The position numbers and the translations under genes are program-made. A model generated the notes under the pieces. That model saw nothing but the letters and a program-made list of their open reading frames with translations. It ran no database searches and was not told the DNA's origin. Below are positions 37,241 to 50,482 of a stretch of 64,000 nt of DNA, piece after piece; within the stretch, counting starts at the first letter, position 1, and every line of letters begins with the position of its first letter. Source of the stretch: Pipra filicauda (lineage: Eukaryota; Chordata; Aves; Passeriformes; Pipridae); contig NW_024104416.1 in NCBI RefSeq assembly GCF_003945595.2, positions 1,377,878 through 1,441,877 on the forward strand. Direction: 5' to 3'.

Positions 37241-40200
37241 AAGGCTCCGTTACACACATACAAATTCACTGCTGGTTAAAGAGATTCTCCAGAGGATCCT
37301 TCCTAGGTTTTTAATCCATCTTGATCAAAGACCTTAAGGCAAGATTCAGCAGTCAGAGCTGACAAAGGATTTGTTACAGAACACATAAGAAATACAGTTT
37401 AGTCTCGACATCACCACTTGAAAATTTTAAGTTACCAAAACAAAGCAGGGAGTTAACACTCACAATTTCAACCTACACAGCTGGACATTTCACCATGCAC
37501 TGAGTGCATTGTTCAAGGACAATTAGACTTGTATCTATAACTCTTCAAGATAGTGGCCAATTTTTTAATCATTTTTTCTTTTACTGACCTTAAAAAATCT
37601 TATTACTTACAGTGATCCAGCCAAAAATACACCTGGGTTAGTGTTGCCTTCACACCTGGAATGAAGAGCCCAGTGCTACGTTCTGCAGATAATCCAGATG
37701 TTAAATGCAAATCCTGCAAGATGCAAAGGAGAAGGTTTACACTGAAAATGTACATTTTGTGCACTGTGGAAATACAAATATAATACAGAATTGAAGGTGA
37801 TGAAGGAAAAAAATGGCAGGAAGAACTGATGATTTGAGACAGATATTGGACTGAATAAAAACTATAGTCAGTGATCAGAGTTTTCACTCTCTTTGATATA
37901 AGTTCTGAAGAGGAAGGAATCACTAAAGGATGACATAGTATTGTAAGTGCAAATTGCACACAATGTAATAAAAAAGAAAAATTAAAAGAGAATCAATGAA
38001 ATTTGGCTGAGAGTCAGATGTGATGAAGTGGCTAGTTAAAAAATAGCTCCATTATTTTCATTTTTTATCTCAAAAGTGGAAGATTTCTAAGTGAGGACAT
38101 TGAATTGCAGATTTAGAAAAGTCATGTAAGTGTTGGATAAAAGGAAATAGGATAAAGAAATGGAGGAAGAAGATGTAGAAGAAAAATTGTTTCTGAACAT
38201 TAATGCTATATCCTAGAGTGCAGTGAATATCAGGACATCCAGCAGCAAATGCTGTAATAAAATATCTAAATGCAAAAAGCAATCAAAGGTTAAGGAGCTA
38301 AAACACTCACAAACATGTGGTACATAAGAGTAAATGAAGTTAAAAGACTACAAAAATGATGAGAGAAAAGGGGATGGGTTGAAATTGTATTGGAGGTGGT
38401 TTTTAGAATATGTATAAGAAAAGAAAAAGGGTTTTCAAGGGCAGGAAGGAGTGCTATATTGGGGAAAAGAGACACAGAAATCTTTTTTTTTTGCCAGGGA
38501 ATGACACCAAAAGAAAATAAAACTGTATGAAAAAAAATGCCAGATGGGTATAAAAGGGAATCAGTTTCATATAAAAGAGGATCAAGAAATAACAGTACCT
38601 GAAGATTGAATCAGCTTTAGAGTGAGCTGAGAGCTCTCCCAGAATTCCAAATAAAATGGCAGTGGGTCAGGGAAGCCTCTCAGAGAGATGCACAGATGAA
38701 ACTGCTTTAGGAAATAATTATAAGGAACCCAACATCAATATTCTAAGAGAGAGTCTGGTGAAATTCGCTGCTGAAAGAAGGATCTTTGCAAGTTCCTGGC
38801 AGTACTTAAGATTTCCAGTTTAACACTTAGAGTCCCAAACTGTCATAATAGAGCTCAGAACAACTTGTAAATAATATAATCAATCAGAAGACAAAATTTG
38901 CAGAGACAACACAATTTCTTATATGTATAAGGTGACAGGACGGTTTCTGGGAGGGTGATTATCCAAAGCTGAACACAACACAGAGTTCAATGACACAGTA
39001 TTGTAAAGAATTACTCAACTATCTGCTATTCATTGCTGAGTTCTAAATGAACTTCTTACAGTAAAGAGCAAAAAAGAATCTCATTATTTCTGGCCTCTTC
39101 AATGGAACCTTAATACAAAGGAGAGAGAAGAATGATTCTACAATCTGTCCAAACTGCTGCACATTGAGAGACAGCAAAGAGTTGTAAAGATGTGTGGCAA
39201 GGTGTGTGCATGTATTTGTGATTATTGTCAGTCTTCCTTCCAAAACTACTTTGGAACAAGATTAATAAGACACGGCCAGATGAACTTTGTATCCAGCTGC
39301 ATGTTATAAAGCCTGGAAAAAGGTAAGAGCAGGTCATGGAGTAAAACCAAGAACCTGGGCAGATAAGCCATCTCCCTGATTTCTTACTCTTCATTCTCTG
39401 AACATGAAACAGCCTTGAGAGTTCCTCAGATGTGAGGAACTAAATCATGAGAGCCATAAAAACCAGTGAGGACACAGTAAGTCACAACAACTGCACCGTG
39501 AAACCAACTCTGTAATTACACAACAGGACTTCCAATCAAAGTTCAAAAAACCTCTTACAAGGTGAGGTACTTGGAAGCCAAAAAATGTGACCTGGGAACA
39601 ATATTCAGTGTTCTGAAAGCATAATTATATATAATTTGCACTTTGGGTGCAAATTTCTGTACCCTCTCAGCTGCCTCAGTTGGGCCCTTGGAAGAGAAAG
39701 CCCAGCTCCTTGTTACAGCTGAGCACAGTCCTGCACACAGACAGTGCCCCTGGGTGCTGCTGAAAAGGCTAAGGAGAGCAAACAGAGATAACCACAATAT
39801 TAAAATATTGTATGTTGTATTTTTAAAATGAAAAATTAATGGGAAAAAGGTGTATGCTCATTACAGTGATGGCTCCTTGGCTTGTGTCCTGCTATAAAAG
39901 AACTTGCCTTCCCCTTCTGTGGTGTGTGAGGGCACTGCCACAGGAAACTTTTGCAGCTGATATTTAATTTATTGCACGACAGAATGCTTTGGAAAACAAA
40001 ATGAAGCCTTTGCTTCCCTAAATAATCCTCCCTCCCCCACTGCAGTTATTGTCTTTGTAATATTTTATGACTTGTCATATAACACTCTGGGATATTGTCC
40101 TACAGAGGATGTGACTATACTGCTGAAATGAAAGAGCTGGCTGGTGTTCCTTGCTCACAGAACCACTTGAGCAGTGGCAGAAACAGGCTCTGTGCATATC

Positions 40201-41367
40201 TTAATATTTTATGTTGAATTTCTCCATCTTTGTAATAAAGAAAAAAAAAAGAAGCAAAGAAGAAAACAAGCTTCACATTGATTTAGGACTTCAGGGAGAA
40301 GAATAAAGCTATTCCATCTATTTTACAAATGCAAATATGCTTATAACATTGATCTCAACAGTGTAAATCAATAATACCCAGAGCTTCCCTGTCCCCCACA
40401 GGTTGTCTGCAAATTATAAATGGTGGTTACAAAAGCATAATCAGGATGAAATATTATCAAATCTCGTATTCTACACATGCTGTAATTCAAAAAAAGGAGT
40501 AGATGTCTTGGAACTTAGAGTTTTGATATTTTAATGACTGCACTATTTTTTCTAGTGAAGCACAACCAATTAAATTGAGAATCCACTCTTTTGCTGAAGG
40601 AACAGTCTGCATCTTCCAAATGACTGTGGTTCTCTCTTTTACCATTGAAGGCAAATCTTTTTATCCTCTCACCAAACTCAGGGAACTCAAACAATATGAA
40701 GCAGCTGACAGATAACATAAGTGGTATTCAATACAGTCAAATAGGGCTGTGCATCCAACACAAGGAGCCATTGGGAAACACTTCTAAAACATATTTAGAA
40801 ACGACATCTTTTACTGTGGAGTAAAAAACAGTGCTTCTCAGCATTTCTAGAACTTCAGTCCTTATCAAAATTAGCCTTTTGGAAGTGTTTCTAGATTCTT
40901 AACTAGGTGTTAAAAACCTTGTCTATGAAATATTTTAAAAACCTAAAAGTCCCTAGAGAAATCACTGCTAGAAAACCTGACACACGGGATGTCAGGTGCT
41001 TCCAAACTTAGACTTTAGATAAAAATTTCAAGTTTCTAAAGTTTGTACTTCATTTAGCCCTGATTTGTCTGGACTCCTACAGAGAGGCTGGAGGACCATG
41101 AACACACCTCTCCATGCTACAGCTTCTTTATCCAGATATCAATTTTACCACCCAGTTAAAGCTATTTTTATCAGAACCCTCCAGTTAAACCAACTCTAAA
41201 AATACCAGACTCTTTCGGGAGGAGAGAGCAGCACTTGTTCCACGTCCCCTACCCCACATTCCTCAGGTTCTGTAAAGAAAGAATGAGGGTCACCTCCTCT
41301 GTGCTCTTTAGGGAACTCTGTGTCTGGCTTCAGCAATGGGTAAGCAATACTTCCAGATAACTAAAAC
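37241..41367. other. Unique non-coding DNA
   Basis: About 4.1 kb. No gene or interspersed repeat recognised. The section 37950-38600 is purine-rich on the plus strand (many GAAA/AGGA stretches). A CTATAAAAGAA TATA-like motif at about 39892 has no recognisable promoter context. An A-rich run lies near 40241. Confidence 0.5.
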
Positions 41368-41910
41368 CATAGAATCATAGAATTATAAAATGGCTTGGGT
41401 TGGAAGAGACCTTAAAGCTCATCCAGTTCCACCCTCTACAGGGCAGGGACACCTTCCACTCTCTCAGGTTGCTCCAAATCCCCTCCAATGTGGTCTTGGA
41501 CACTTCCAGGGATGGGGCAGCCACAGCTTCTCTGGGCAACCTGTGCCAGGGCCTCCCCACCCTCACAGGGAACAATTTCTTCCTAATCTTTAATTCAAAT
41601 CTGCCCTCTGTCAGTGTGAAGCCATTCCCCCTTGTTCTGTCACTCCAGGCCCTTGTCCAAAGTGTCTCTCCATGTTCCTTGCAGGCTCCCTTGAGGCCCT
41701 GCAAGGCCACAATTAGGTCACCCCAAAGCTTCTCTTCTCCAGGCTGAACAATCCCAGCTCTCCCAGCCTTTCCTCCCAGCAGAGCTGCTCCATCCCTCTG
41801 ATCCTCTTGGTGCCTCCTCTGGACTCTCTCCAGCAGCTCCATGTCCTTGCTGTGCTGTTCCCCAGGGTGGAGGCAGCTCTGCAGGTGGGTTCTCACCTGA
41901 GCAGAGTAGA
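41368..41910 (-). mobile_element. CR1 LINE 3' fragment, minus strand
   Basis: Begins ACCATAGAATCATAGAATT and continues GGCTTGGGTTGGAAGAGACC, CACCTTCCACTCTCTCAGGT, GGCCACAATTAGGTCACCCC, and TCCTTGCTGTGCTGTTCCCC. It ends at CACCTGAGCAGAGTAG. About 540 bp, closely related to the plus-strand copy at 18.9-19.4 kb. The 173-codon minus-strand and 115-codon plus-strand open frames are artefacts of this repeat. Confidence 0.96.
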
Positions 41911-42783
41911 AAATAATAATATTATAAGATGTTAGCAGTCAAGTTGCTCTGCAGCCTCAGAGATAGACACACTTTAGGAAGTGATAGGCAGATATTGTAA
42001 AGATCAATGTAAATAAAATAAGTCTTAGTGAGAAGCATAATTAGTTAATGTGTTTATATCAGACCACAAGCAGTAAGTGTTGGTGGCTGCTTATTTATAG
42101 GCAATAATGCTGAAAGCATTGAACACTTATTTCTCCATTGTTAAATCGCAGTTTCAGTCTCTGCCATTTAAAAGAACAGTATTTTGAAATCTTCCTTATG
42201 CTATAGGGAATGGAGGTATAGAAAGGTTATTGCTGATGGTAATAAACAAGACAAGTAATTTTACCACTTGGTTTAGCAGCGTCGGAACATTATCAAACAC
42301 CTTCCTTATTTTCTGCTTTACAGTTATGCCACATTCAAGTTTCAGATTAAAAGATATACTTTTATTTTTGCAGAAGGACAAGTAGCCAGTTCTTTTCTGA
42401 CTTCTGAAACCACCCAGAAGAGAGACAGTTTTGGAAGATGTTGAAAGGCAGAGATGAGCCTGATGACAGACTCCATCAATAACTCAGGAAACAGATGTTA
42501 CAGTGTTTGTTTAGGCTTTCCAAACTGGGTTGGTATTTCTTTCTTACTATGGTTTGAGAACTTACTTTCCATGTTCATGTGTTTATTTTTGTTCACGAGT
42601 TTCACATTTCTGCAGGGGGAAAAGAAAACCAAGCAGAAAACCACACCTGAAACACTTGTGGGTTTGTTTTGCCAAGCCCAGAGGTGACCCCAGCTTTCTG
42701 CTGTTGGACTTTGTGCATCTATTGCAATAGCTTGAGAGTTGCTGGCACTTTTTAATGAAGCTGTTCTCACAGTAAGCCCCTGG
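41911..42783. other. Unique non-coding DNA
   Basis: Nothing recognised. Open frames at 42454-42770 on both strands have no known motif. Confidence 0.5.
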
Positions 42784-42870
42784 GTAGGTAATTGCTATTA
42801 TAGCCCTTTTACAGACAGAGAGCTGAAGCACATGGGGACACAGGGTATAGCAGAGCAGGGACTTGAAATC
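42784..42870 (-). repeat. MIR SINE relic
   Basis: GTAGGTAATTGCTATTATAG, then CCCTTTTACAGACAGAGAGC, TGAAGCACATGGGGACACAG, and GCAGAGCAGGGACTTGAA follow the reverse complement of MIR in order: GTAGGTA/TATTAT, CCCATTTTACAGATGAGGAA, CTGAGGCACAGAG, CACAC, and GGCAGAGCCGGGATTTGAA. Several short gaps are needed. This is an ancient amniote SINE relic. Confidence 0.6.
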
Positions 42871-43573
42871 ACCTTTCAAATTACAGGGCTTGAACTTCTG
42901 TCTGAGGTACTGCAAGTCCTTTCTCTTCCTCTGCCACCCCTGTGCCCCCTTCCCACAGCCACCTGCCCACCACCACAGGCTCTGCTCCACCAGGTTCTCC
43001 ATCTCATTTCCTTCTGGGCATGAGGGCACTAAATCATTTAAACCCCCTGGGACTCCACACAAAGTTAAATAGAAGGAGGCACATAATGCACACAACTATT
43101 CCTGACATACTCAGCCTCTTCAAAGGGACACGGGAAGTGGAATGGAAAGGAAAAAAAAACCTGAATTTCCAGAAGTGGGTTTCAGAAATGTCACAGAGAT
43201 GATTTTCCACTCTTTTTGGACTCTTCAGAAAGCTAAACAAAGGATTCCTGGGAATATGGTGGATGTTTTCAGCTGTGTCTCCTGGAGCCAGGACACTTGA
43301 TTCACTCTGCCAGCTGGAGAAATTTTTTTCAGAGTAAAGACACTTACTAATGTTCTAAACTTGGGTAAATATCTATACATATGGTACTATATGATCAATA
43401 TAATATTAACTTATATATAATATGTATCATATAACATTATAGAAATGTATTTACTACCTAAAAATAGAAGAGGATCTCAGACCCTAAGTTTATGAGTGTG
43501 GCTTGAAATTTATCTATCTGTGAGAAAAATAATAGTTGGGTGGGTTTTTTAAAAGCATGATAAAGTATGTAAT
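42871..43573. other. Unique non-coding DNA
   Basis: Nothing recognised except an AT-rich patch at 43370-43440 built of TATATAA/ATATGTAT stretches. Open frames at 42739-43240 have no known motif. Confidence 0.5.
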
Positions 43574-43669
43574 GGGATTTTTGGGGTGTCCTGGGCAGGG
43601 AAAGGAGATGGAATTCAATAATCCTTGTGGGTCCCTTCCAAGTCAGGATATTCTGTGATTCTATGATTT
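43574..43669 (+). mobile_element. CR1 LINE, 3' ~95 bp, plus strand
   Basis: GGGATTTTTGGGGTGTCC, then GTGGGTCCCTTCCAAGTCAG, GATATTCTGTGATTCTATGA is a CR1 3' end. It shares its tail (CAGGATATTCTGTGA) with the copy at 63.3 kb, so the two are one subfamily. Confidence 0.93.
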
Positions 43670-46600
43670 AATTGTAATCTGGTTCTGTGTAATTGTCTTT
43701 CAAACTAGGTCCTCTAAGTCCTCTGAAAACTTCCCTTGTGTTTCATATGAAAAGCCAATAATTGGCCTTATTTAGTTTAGATGAAATAAATAATTTCACA
43801 GCCACTTCTCATTTAATAAGGTTGGCTACAGCCTGTCTTTTTTTCTCCTCAGTTTGTATATTTTTGTTTGGAGTGAACATAAAAGCGTGTTTTCTTGCCT
43901 GCTGAGTGTTCATTAAAACCACTTCCAAATCTTCGCAGCCATTGGAGTCCTCACTATGTTCTGATCTTACTGGCATATTGATTTAACTGTAAAAACATTT
44001 CTTTCTTCAAATAATAATAGTAAAGTTGTTAAATGAAAGTTATGAAGGACAGCTCTTCATTTAAATTACTTCCAAAGGTTTCAAAAAAGGAAAAAAAAAG
44101 CAAAACAACCAAAAACCAGAAGGCCTCTGAAGAAATGAGACTAAGCAACTATGTAAACCATATTCCCTCTTCCAGAAGCCTGTTTCAAACTGGATATTAC
44201 CTACCTGGGAATTCTTACGTGTTCCTTACGGTGGTATGGACCTCCTCCCTGAGCTGGGAGAATGGGGTGCATTATAAGGACAGCCCTGATAATGGCACTG
44301 ACAATGAGTGTAAATACCTCATAGACAAGTGGGGAGCTCCAGAGCTCTGATGTCTCCAAGGAGGAACTGTCAGAAGCAGGTAAGAAAATTGTGTAACTAA
44401 ACATCAACAGCTTTTCCAAGTTTCCACTGAAACCTGTGAAACATTCCCTTCGTAAAATTATGATTTTATAGTCTTTTAGGTTGGCAGTCTGAGCAAAACT
44501 ATTGATCGGCTTTCCAGGACACAGACTGAGAAGGTCTTCCCCTGGCTGAGGTGCCACATGACATGTGACATGGTAGGTAACACAGCTGTGTTAAAAGCCC
44601 AGTTAAGCTCTTCATTACACCAAAATTCTGTAAATAACTTTGCTTTTTAATTACCCAAGTTTTTCTGTGCATAAAGCCTCAAAATTTACAGAGACAGAGT
44701 GACAATCTGCAACAGCAACAAGGAGCACAGCTCATGTTATTTCAAAATCCCAATTTTCAGGCAGTGTTGCAATGACATTAAGGTAGTGCACTGACAGAAA
44801 AAACACACCTGATTAAAGTCACTTAACAGGGAAACACTGAGCACGGGAGGGCACAGATTATTCCCCGTCTGCCTGTCCCACACACTGCTGTTCTGACTGC
44901 AATTAGTTGTTGCAGCCATGCTGCTTGAGGGATATGAACATGGTAAAGTCACAGAAGAAAGAAATAGTTTATTATTGCTACTGATCAGATAAGTTGATAA
45001 AAGTTTTCTCTCCCTTCCTCACTTCGTCTCTGTTTGGGCACTGCTGATTACTTCTCAGAGAGTGAGTTAAGAACAATTATGATGAAATTACGGAAGTCAT
45101 AACTTTACTGCCAAGACAGAAATATTGCGGTGCAGACCACTGTAATAAATGTTAAACTGTTGTCAAGAAAGAACTAGATAAATGATGCCATCCATTCTGC
45201 ACATCTTACTGAACATACAGAGCTGTAACTGTTCTTCTATTAGGTCTGTCTGGGCTGACAAATTGTGCCCTAATGGATAAAATCTTACTCACAGATATAA
45301 AAGCATGAAAATCCCTCAGTTTAGCTAAGATGCTTCATAATTTTCAGGTACTCTTCCGCTTGTCCTAATTCATAATGGTAGTTCAGTCACACACCTCATC
45401 ATTCCCTGAAAACTCAGCAACTCCTCTGTAAAATTTTCCTTTTAACTCCAGTTTACTGTTGATGCCTCTCTAAAGAATTTTGTGTTACTGTACATTAAGG
45501 CCATCCTATAAAAACACAATTTATTTTACAACATTATAAAAGAATGCCAGTTATCCTGACACATCTGTGTTATCTGCACAGTCCTGTGGGAAATACTGCT
45601 GCAATAGCAGGGAATATGTTACAATTTGTTGGGAAGCATTTTTACAGTCGCCAGGTGAGCGAGCAATTGCTCCCATGAAAATGGGTATCTCAGCACATTA
45701 TCTCAAAGATGGGGATGACTCCGTGTGCTCAGGGTATTAGTAACTGCTATTGAATTTCTGTGGCCGATCGAGCTTAATAACTGAGGGAAAGGAGTAGTGG
45801 AAATGGGAGGTTCCTGTTTGAGGGAAGCTGGGAGGTTTTCCCTGGGAGCTGACTCTGTGAGCAGCTGGATGTGAGCGGTTTAGTTGTGCTTTCCCGTGTT
45901 GACCAGGCTTTGCACGCAGGGGAGGCAGGAGGGATTTGTGCTCAGCCTTGTCTCAGCTGGGCTCTGCCACAGCCTGGCTGTGCCAGCTGCAGTCAGGGCT
46001 CCTCGCATTTCACCGGGTTTCTCAAGGTTGCAACCAAAATTACCATAATCTTCTCATGAAGGCTGGGCTTTAACGGGAGAGACTGAGGGAAGCCAAGTGT
46101 CCCTTAATGAGGGAAGGCAGGGGAGCAGGAAACCGGGGAAGAGTTTTTCCTGTTGAAAGCAAGATTCATGTCTTCGGGAAAAAAGTGGATAGTACAATAT
46201 AGGCAAATACTTTTTAGGCTCTGAGGAGTTCTCTCTACCCCCTGCTGATCTGCCTAGTAGGGTTTTGCTCTCTCAGTCTCACTCTCTGAACTGCACAGTC
46301 TTCTTATGGCTCCCAGCTACGAACTAGGAGAAGGACTTAACTTACTCTTTTCTTACATGTTAACATTACCTGCACACAGACTATAAGTGCTTGGCTTCAA
46401 GCTCTGCCCAAGGTTTTACTGTCTCAACTCATAGACATGGAGTATAGCAGCTTTACTCCTAAAACTGACTGAATTTCCCTAGTAAAAAAATTCTAAACCT
46501 AAAACTAAAAAATATCAAGCAAAATTGGATTTTTGCTAAAGAATTTTGAAAAAAAAAAAAAATATTTTTTTATGTTCTTTCTCCACTGAAGCAAAATACA

Positions 46601-49600
46601 AAAGCTATTTTGGAAAATACTTTCAAAACTTAAAGTGCAACAGCTCAGACATCCCCCTGAAAAAAGAGGATCTGTTGGAAAATGCCAGTTATCTCTAGGT
46701 AGAATCAAAAGTGTTTAGTTCTCTCTCTCCCCCACATGCATAGACAATGCTCTAAAAAAACAACTTACAATGTTATCTTCTGCTCACACATTAGTTTTAG
46801 TGGCTCTTCTTTGGTTGGTTGATTTTATTTCTTGTTTTAGGCAATTTTCAAGAAATCTTAAGCTTTCCTCCCATTTCCCAGGTCTAATTATTCTGCATAC
46901 ACTTGTGATGTATCAAGAAGTGCATTTGAACAGTCCTGTGTTTCCAAGGATGTGCTGCTCACAACTGGTGATCATCCTAAGGTTTGTAATGCTATAAATA
47001 GAAGCTGAGAAGCAAAGCACATCCCTATTGTTATGATGTGCTGAACAAACAAAATGCATTCCTTTGTATTCAGTAAATGGACTGTTATCTTGTCCTTCAA
47101 TACTCAGATGGTTTCCCTTAGTAAAAAAAAAAAATTAATAGATAATTTTACAGCTGAATAACATTTGACCTTGGAACTGCTCATTGAAATCAATGAGGCA
47201 AGTTGATTTTTATGCAGCATCTATGCACTAAAAAGGCACTTTAGGCAATTCCAAACATGAGACAGCAGAGCAACAGGAAACACTAGTTTCTTGAAACATG
47301 AAAGAGCTTAGATGCTCTACACGGTTTGTAGTTACTTCTTTGTAAACATTCAAACAAATATTATACATTTTATCATACAGGGACTCAAGTAAAAAATGTC
47401 CACAATTGCTGCACTAATAGGGAGATGTAGTGATCCTAAGAGTTTCATCACAGCAGAGTGTTTCTAGCAGTTTTGGTATTTTTTTAATTGAAAAATCTCT
47501 CCAAGGGCTATCAGCATGGTTTTTTTCTAAAGCAAACACCTACTGCTAGATGGACTTGTTTTCATAAGAGCACAGCTGAAGCCATGACAGGCTCATATTA
47601 CTAAACTTAAATCTCAAAATTTTGAGCTTACAAATCCAAATCCAGACCACACTATTAATGTGGCAACACAATATTTAAACATCATGGGTTTTGTCTGTAG
47701 GTTGATTCTTCTTTGTCACTTGGAGCCACCCCTCACCAAAAAGCAAAATCACTGATACAGCAATTGGACTTGTACTGATTCTGATGATCACCTATGCCTG
47801 GAATTAAAGCCCATATAGAAATATGTTAGTGTATGTAACAGGCAGATTAATATTTCTGGACACTGTAATCTGCAGATCTAAACTGGTCTGATCTGACTTA
47901 ATGGCTCGTGAAGGTATAAAAGCCAGTCTGAAACCGAATTCAAACCTACACGTGGGTCTGAAAGCAGCAAGACACATTTAATATAAAGAACTCCAGCAAT
48001 CTTTTTTTTGCTTTATTTTTATTTTTCCTCAGACATTTATGGATCCTCCCACCCCCCAAATCCATGGCAGTCTCTCACATTTGCATTTATAATGTGTTCT
48101 GTCACCCCAACCCCACAACCGTGTAATTATCTGACAGCAGTGGCCACCCAGATAACAACTACTGGAAAGTTCACAGCAATATGCTCAAAGACAGAGGAAA
48201 ATTTGAATGATCAGGGTTAAAAAGCCAGATGCCCCTTCCTCAGAACATGAAAGAGGCAATGCAGAACACCCCTGAATTTTACTTATGCTGACAAAAGGCC
48301 TGGAAAGCAGAGATCTCAGTATTATTCTAAAACCCGTAATAATATGTAAAAAAATGTTTTCCCCGAAGAAAGAAAACACACACTTGATCCCTGGCCAAGG
48401 TCTGCTGAAAGGTCACTAAAGATCACATTTCAGTTTTGAAACACCAAGTTCTGTAACGTGGAACAATTACCCCCTACATGATATAAATTAGAAATTAATT
48501 TTTGCTGATTATTATACACTAAGTTCATTTTCGAGAACAACTCGCTGGAGCATAAATGTCAATTTCATTATTATATTTTTAAAACCAGGATTCAATTTTG
48601 CATTTCTATCATATTCAAAAAAAAATAATAATTTTCTATGTAACTCAGTGGGATATTCATGTGTGCTCAGAAGCTAATGAGGTATGGGAAATAGATACGC
48701 TATCATAAAAGGAAAATTACTAAATGAGAAAAAAAGATTTTAAAAGGATCTCTTAGAGTGAAAAAGAACAATTTCATCACGAAATTGGACTGCTTCTTCA
48801 CTGTATCTCTGGTTTTTGCCATCCCAAGTGGCCTGTTCATTTGTGTAACTATTTTGGAACATTCTCCTGCTTTTACTGATTGAAAGAATCCTGTTCATTA
48901 AACATCTTTGTAAAGGAATGTACAGAAGAAAGGCAAGGTAAAGAATTTTATAGAGACCATTTTAAAAATAAAACTGTGCTCATTCTCTTTTGGTAATCCT
49001 GTTTTGACTTTAGCACATAAAGGGCTCTCTAAGCCACAAACAAAGTCAGAGGAGCAAGCAGCTGTGCTGCTAAGGAACATTCCCTCATTATTTTTAAGTG
49101 AGCTGAGTAATACTTTTCTCATCCTGCACCCTGAGCACCCCTTTTCACTTCAGCTAGACTGGCTGGCCACTGCTTTCCCAGCTCCTTGTCATATTCCAGT
49201 TCTTCATGAAATCTATCTCTGTTTGGTTTAATTTGCCTGCTTGCAAACCAAATTTTGGCAATTCCACAAAGATCAAATTATTCGTGTGAGCTGATTCAAA
49301 GGCTGAGGTATTCCAAGTTAACATGTGCCCTGGTGTGATGGCAGTGTATGATGAAAGTCTGGACTCTAATTTAAGGTGTGACCCTCCAACAAACTGGCAA
49401 GAGTTGCTGGGAAAGTAATGTTACAAATGAATTAAAAATTCTCTTTAATTAAGAGCTACATGTTCAGAGAAAGTTAGTGAAAGATGTCTCCAAGCAGAGT
49501 AAGAAAAATACATATTCATATTCTGATAAGGCAATCAAGATGTTGATGTTAATATTAGAGCAATAACTTTAATTGTATTTCAGCAAACGAATGGCAATTA

Positions 49601-49919
49601 GAAAACAAATTATCTCAGAGAAGCATGTCTGCTGCACAGCTTAGCCCCCAAGGCAAGCCAAAAGCTAAACCTTTTTCTTGAATTTTAATGCAGAAGATAA
49701 ATAGACACACCTCTGGAATTATCCTAAGTAGAAATACCATAAACGGTTTAAAGTTACTCTGAGACACAAATGTAAAAATTGCTTTTCCCCTTGAAGTGGG
49801 GTCTTTGTTGCCACAAGAAACATTAGAGTGCAAGAGCAAAATCTTACTCTGTGCTTTAAAGATTGGGGGAAATGTAACAGATGTTGGCCATGTTAATTAA
49901 AGAGCATATGTGGTTTAAG
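43670..49919. other. Unique AT-rich region
   Basis: About 6.2 kb with no CR1 or LTR. An exon-like segment lies at 44176-44379. A TATAAAAG motif lies near 47918 without recognised promoter context. A-rich runs lie near 46548 and 47121. No gene recognised. Confidence 0.5.
44176..44379 (+). other. Exon-like segment, 204 bp (probably non-coding if real)
   Basis: Acceptor ATTCCCTCTTCCAG (to 44175) and donor GAAGCAG|GTAAGA (44379/44380) frame a 204-bp segment. All reading frames contain a stop inside it; the longest (…NSYVFLTVVWTSSL…) stops at 44348-44350. If it is transcribed, it would be a terminal coding or non-coding RNA exon. It may equally be chance. Confidence 0.2.
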
Positions 49920-50482
49920 TGTCCTGGTTTAACCTCAGCTGGAAATCAAACCCCACGTGGGCACACACGGGATGGGGAGAGAGGCAGGAGAGTCAAGAGT
50001 GAGAAAACTCGTGGGCTGAGACAAAGACAGTTTAATAAAAAAGCAAGAGCTGTGCATGCAAGCACAGCAAACCAAGGAATTAATTCCCTGCTTCCCATGG
50101 TTGGGCAGGTGTTCAGACACCTCCAGGAGAGCAGGGCCCCCATCACACAGAATGGTTACTTGGGAAGACAAACTCCATCAGTCCAAATGTCACTCCCTTC
50201 TTCCCCCCACTGCATATCCTGAGCATGAAGTCATAACATGTGGAATACCCCTTTGTCCAGCTGGGGTCACCTCTCCTGGCTGTATCTCCTCCCAGCTTCT
50301 TGTGCTGCCTGACCTTCTCACTGGTGGGATGAGGAGCTGAAAAGTCCTTGACTCTGTGTAAGTCCTGCTCAGCAACAACCAAACACCCCTGTGCTATCAG
50401 CATTCTGATCCTAAATGCAAAACACAGCACTGTAACAGCTACTGTGAAGAAAATTAACTATATCCCAGCCAAACCCAGCACA
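49920..50482 (-). mobile_element. Solo LTR of an avian endogenous retrovirus, minus strand
   Basis: 563 bp with near-inverted termini: on the minus strand it starts TGTGCTGGGTTTGGCTGGGA and ends TTAAACCAGGACA. I recognise it as a very common avian LTR family; I do not know its exact name. In minus-strand order there is a 5' U3 block AGTTAATTTTCTTCACAGTA, a CRE-like TGACTTCA (50226-50233), a decayed TATA position (50213-50218), and an ATTAAA poly(A) signal (50031-50036) followed by CTGTCTTTGTCTCAGCCCAC. No internal retroviral sequence flanks it on either side, so it is a recombined solo LTR. The five bases on each side (TTAAG and GTGTA) are not a duplication. Promoter parts look decayed. Confidence 0.9.

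Noticed and set aside
38365..38385. AGAAAAGGGGATGGG resembling a retroviral polypurine tract
   Set aside because: The region is generally purine-rich and no LTR start or retroviral frame follows.
39885..39900. CTATAAAAGAA TATA-like motif
   Set aside because: Same reason: no supporting promoter or transcript signal.
41375..41896. 173-codon minus-strand open frame
   Set aside because: It is the 3' part of a CR1 in sense orientation but in non-native frame across the UTR.
47905..47935. TATAAAAG promoter-like motif
   Set aside because: A lone TATA box in AT-rich DNA without initiator, CpG or downstream gene; expected by chance.
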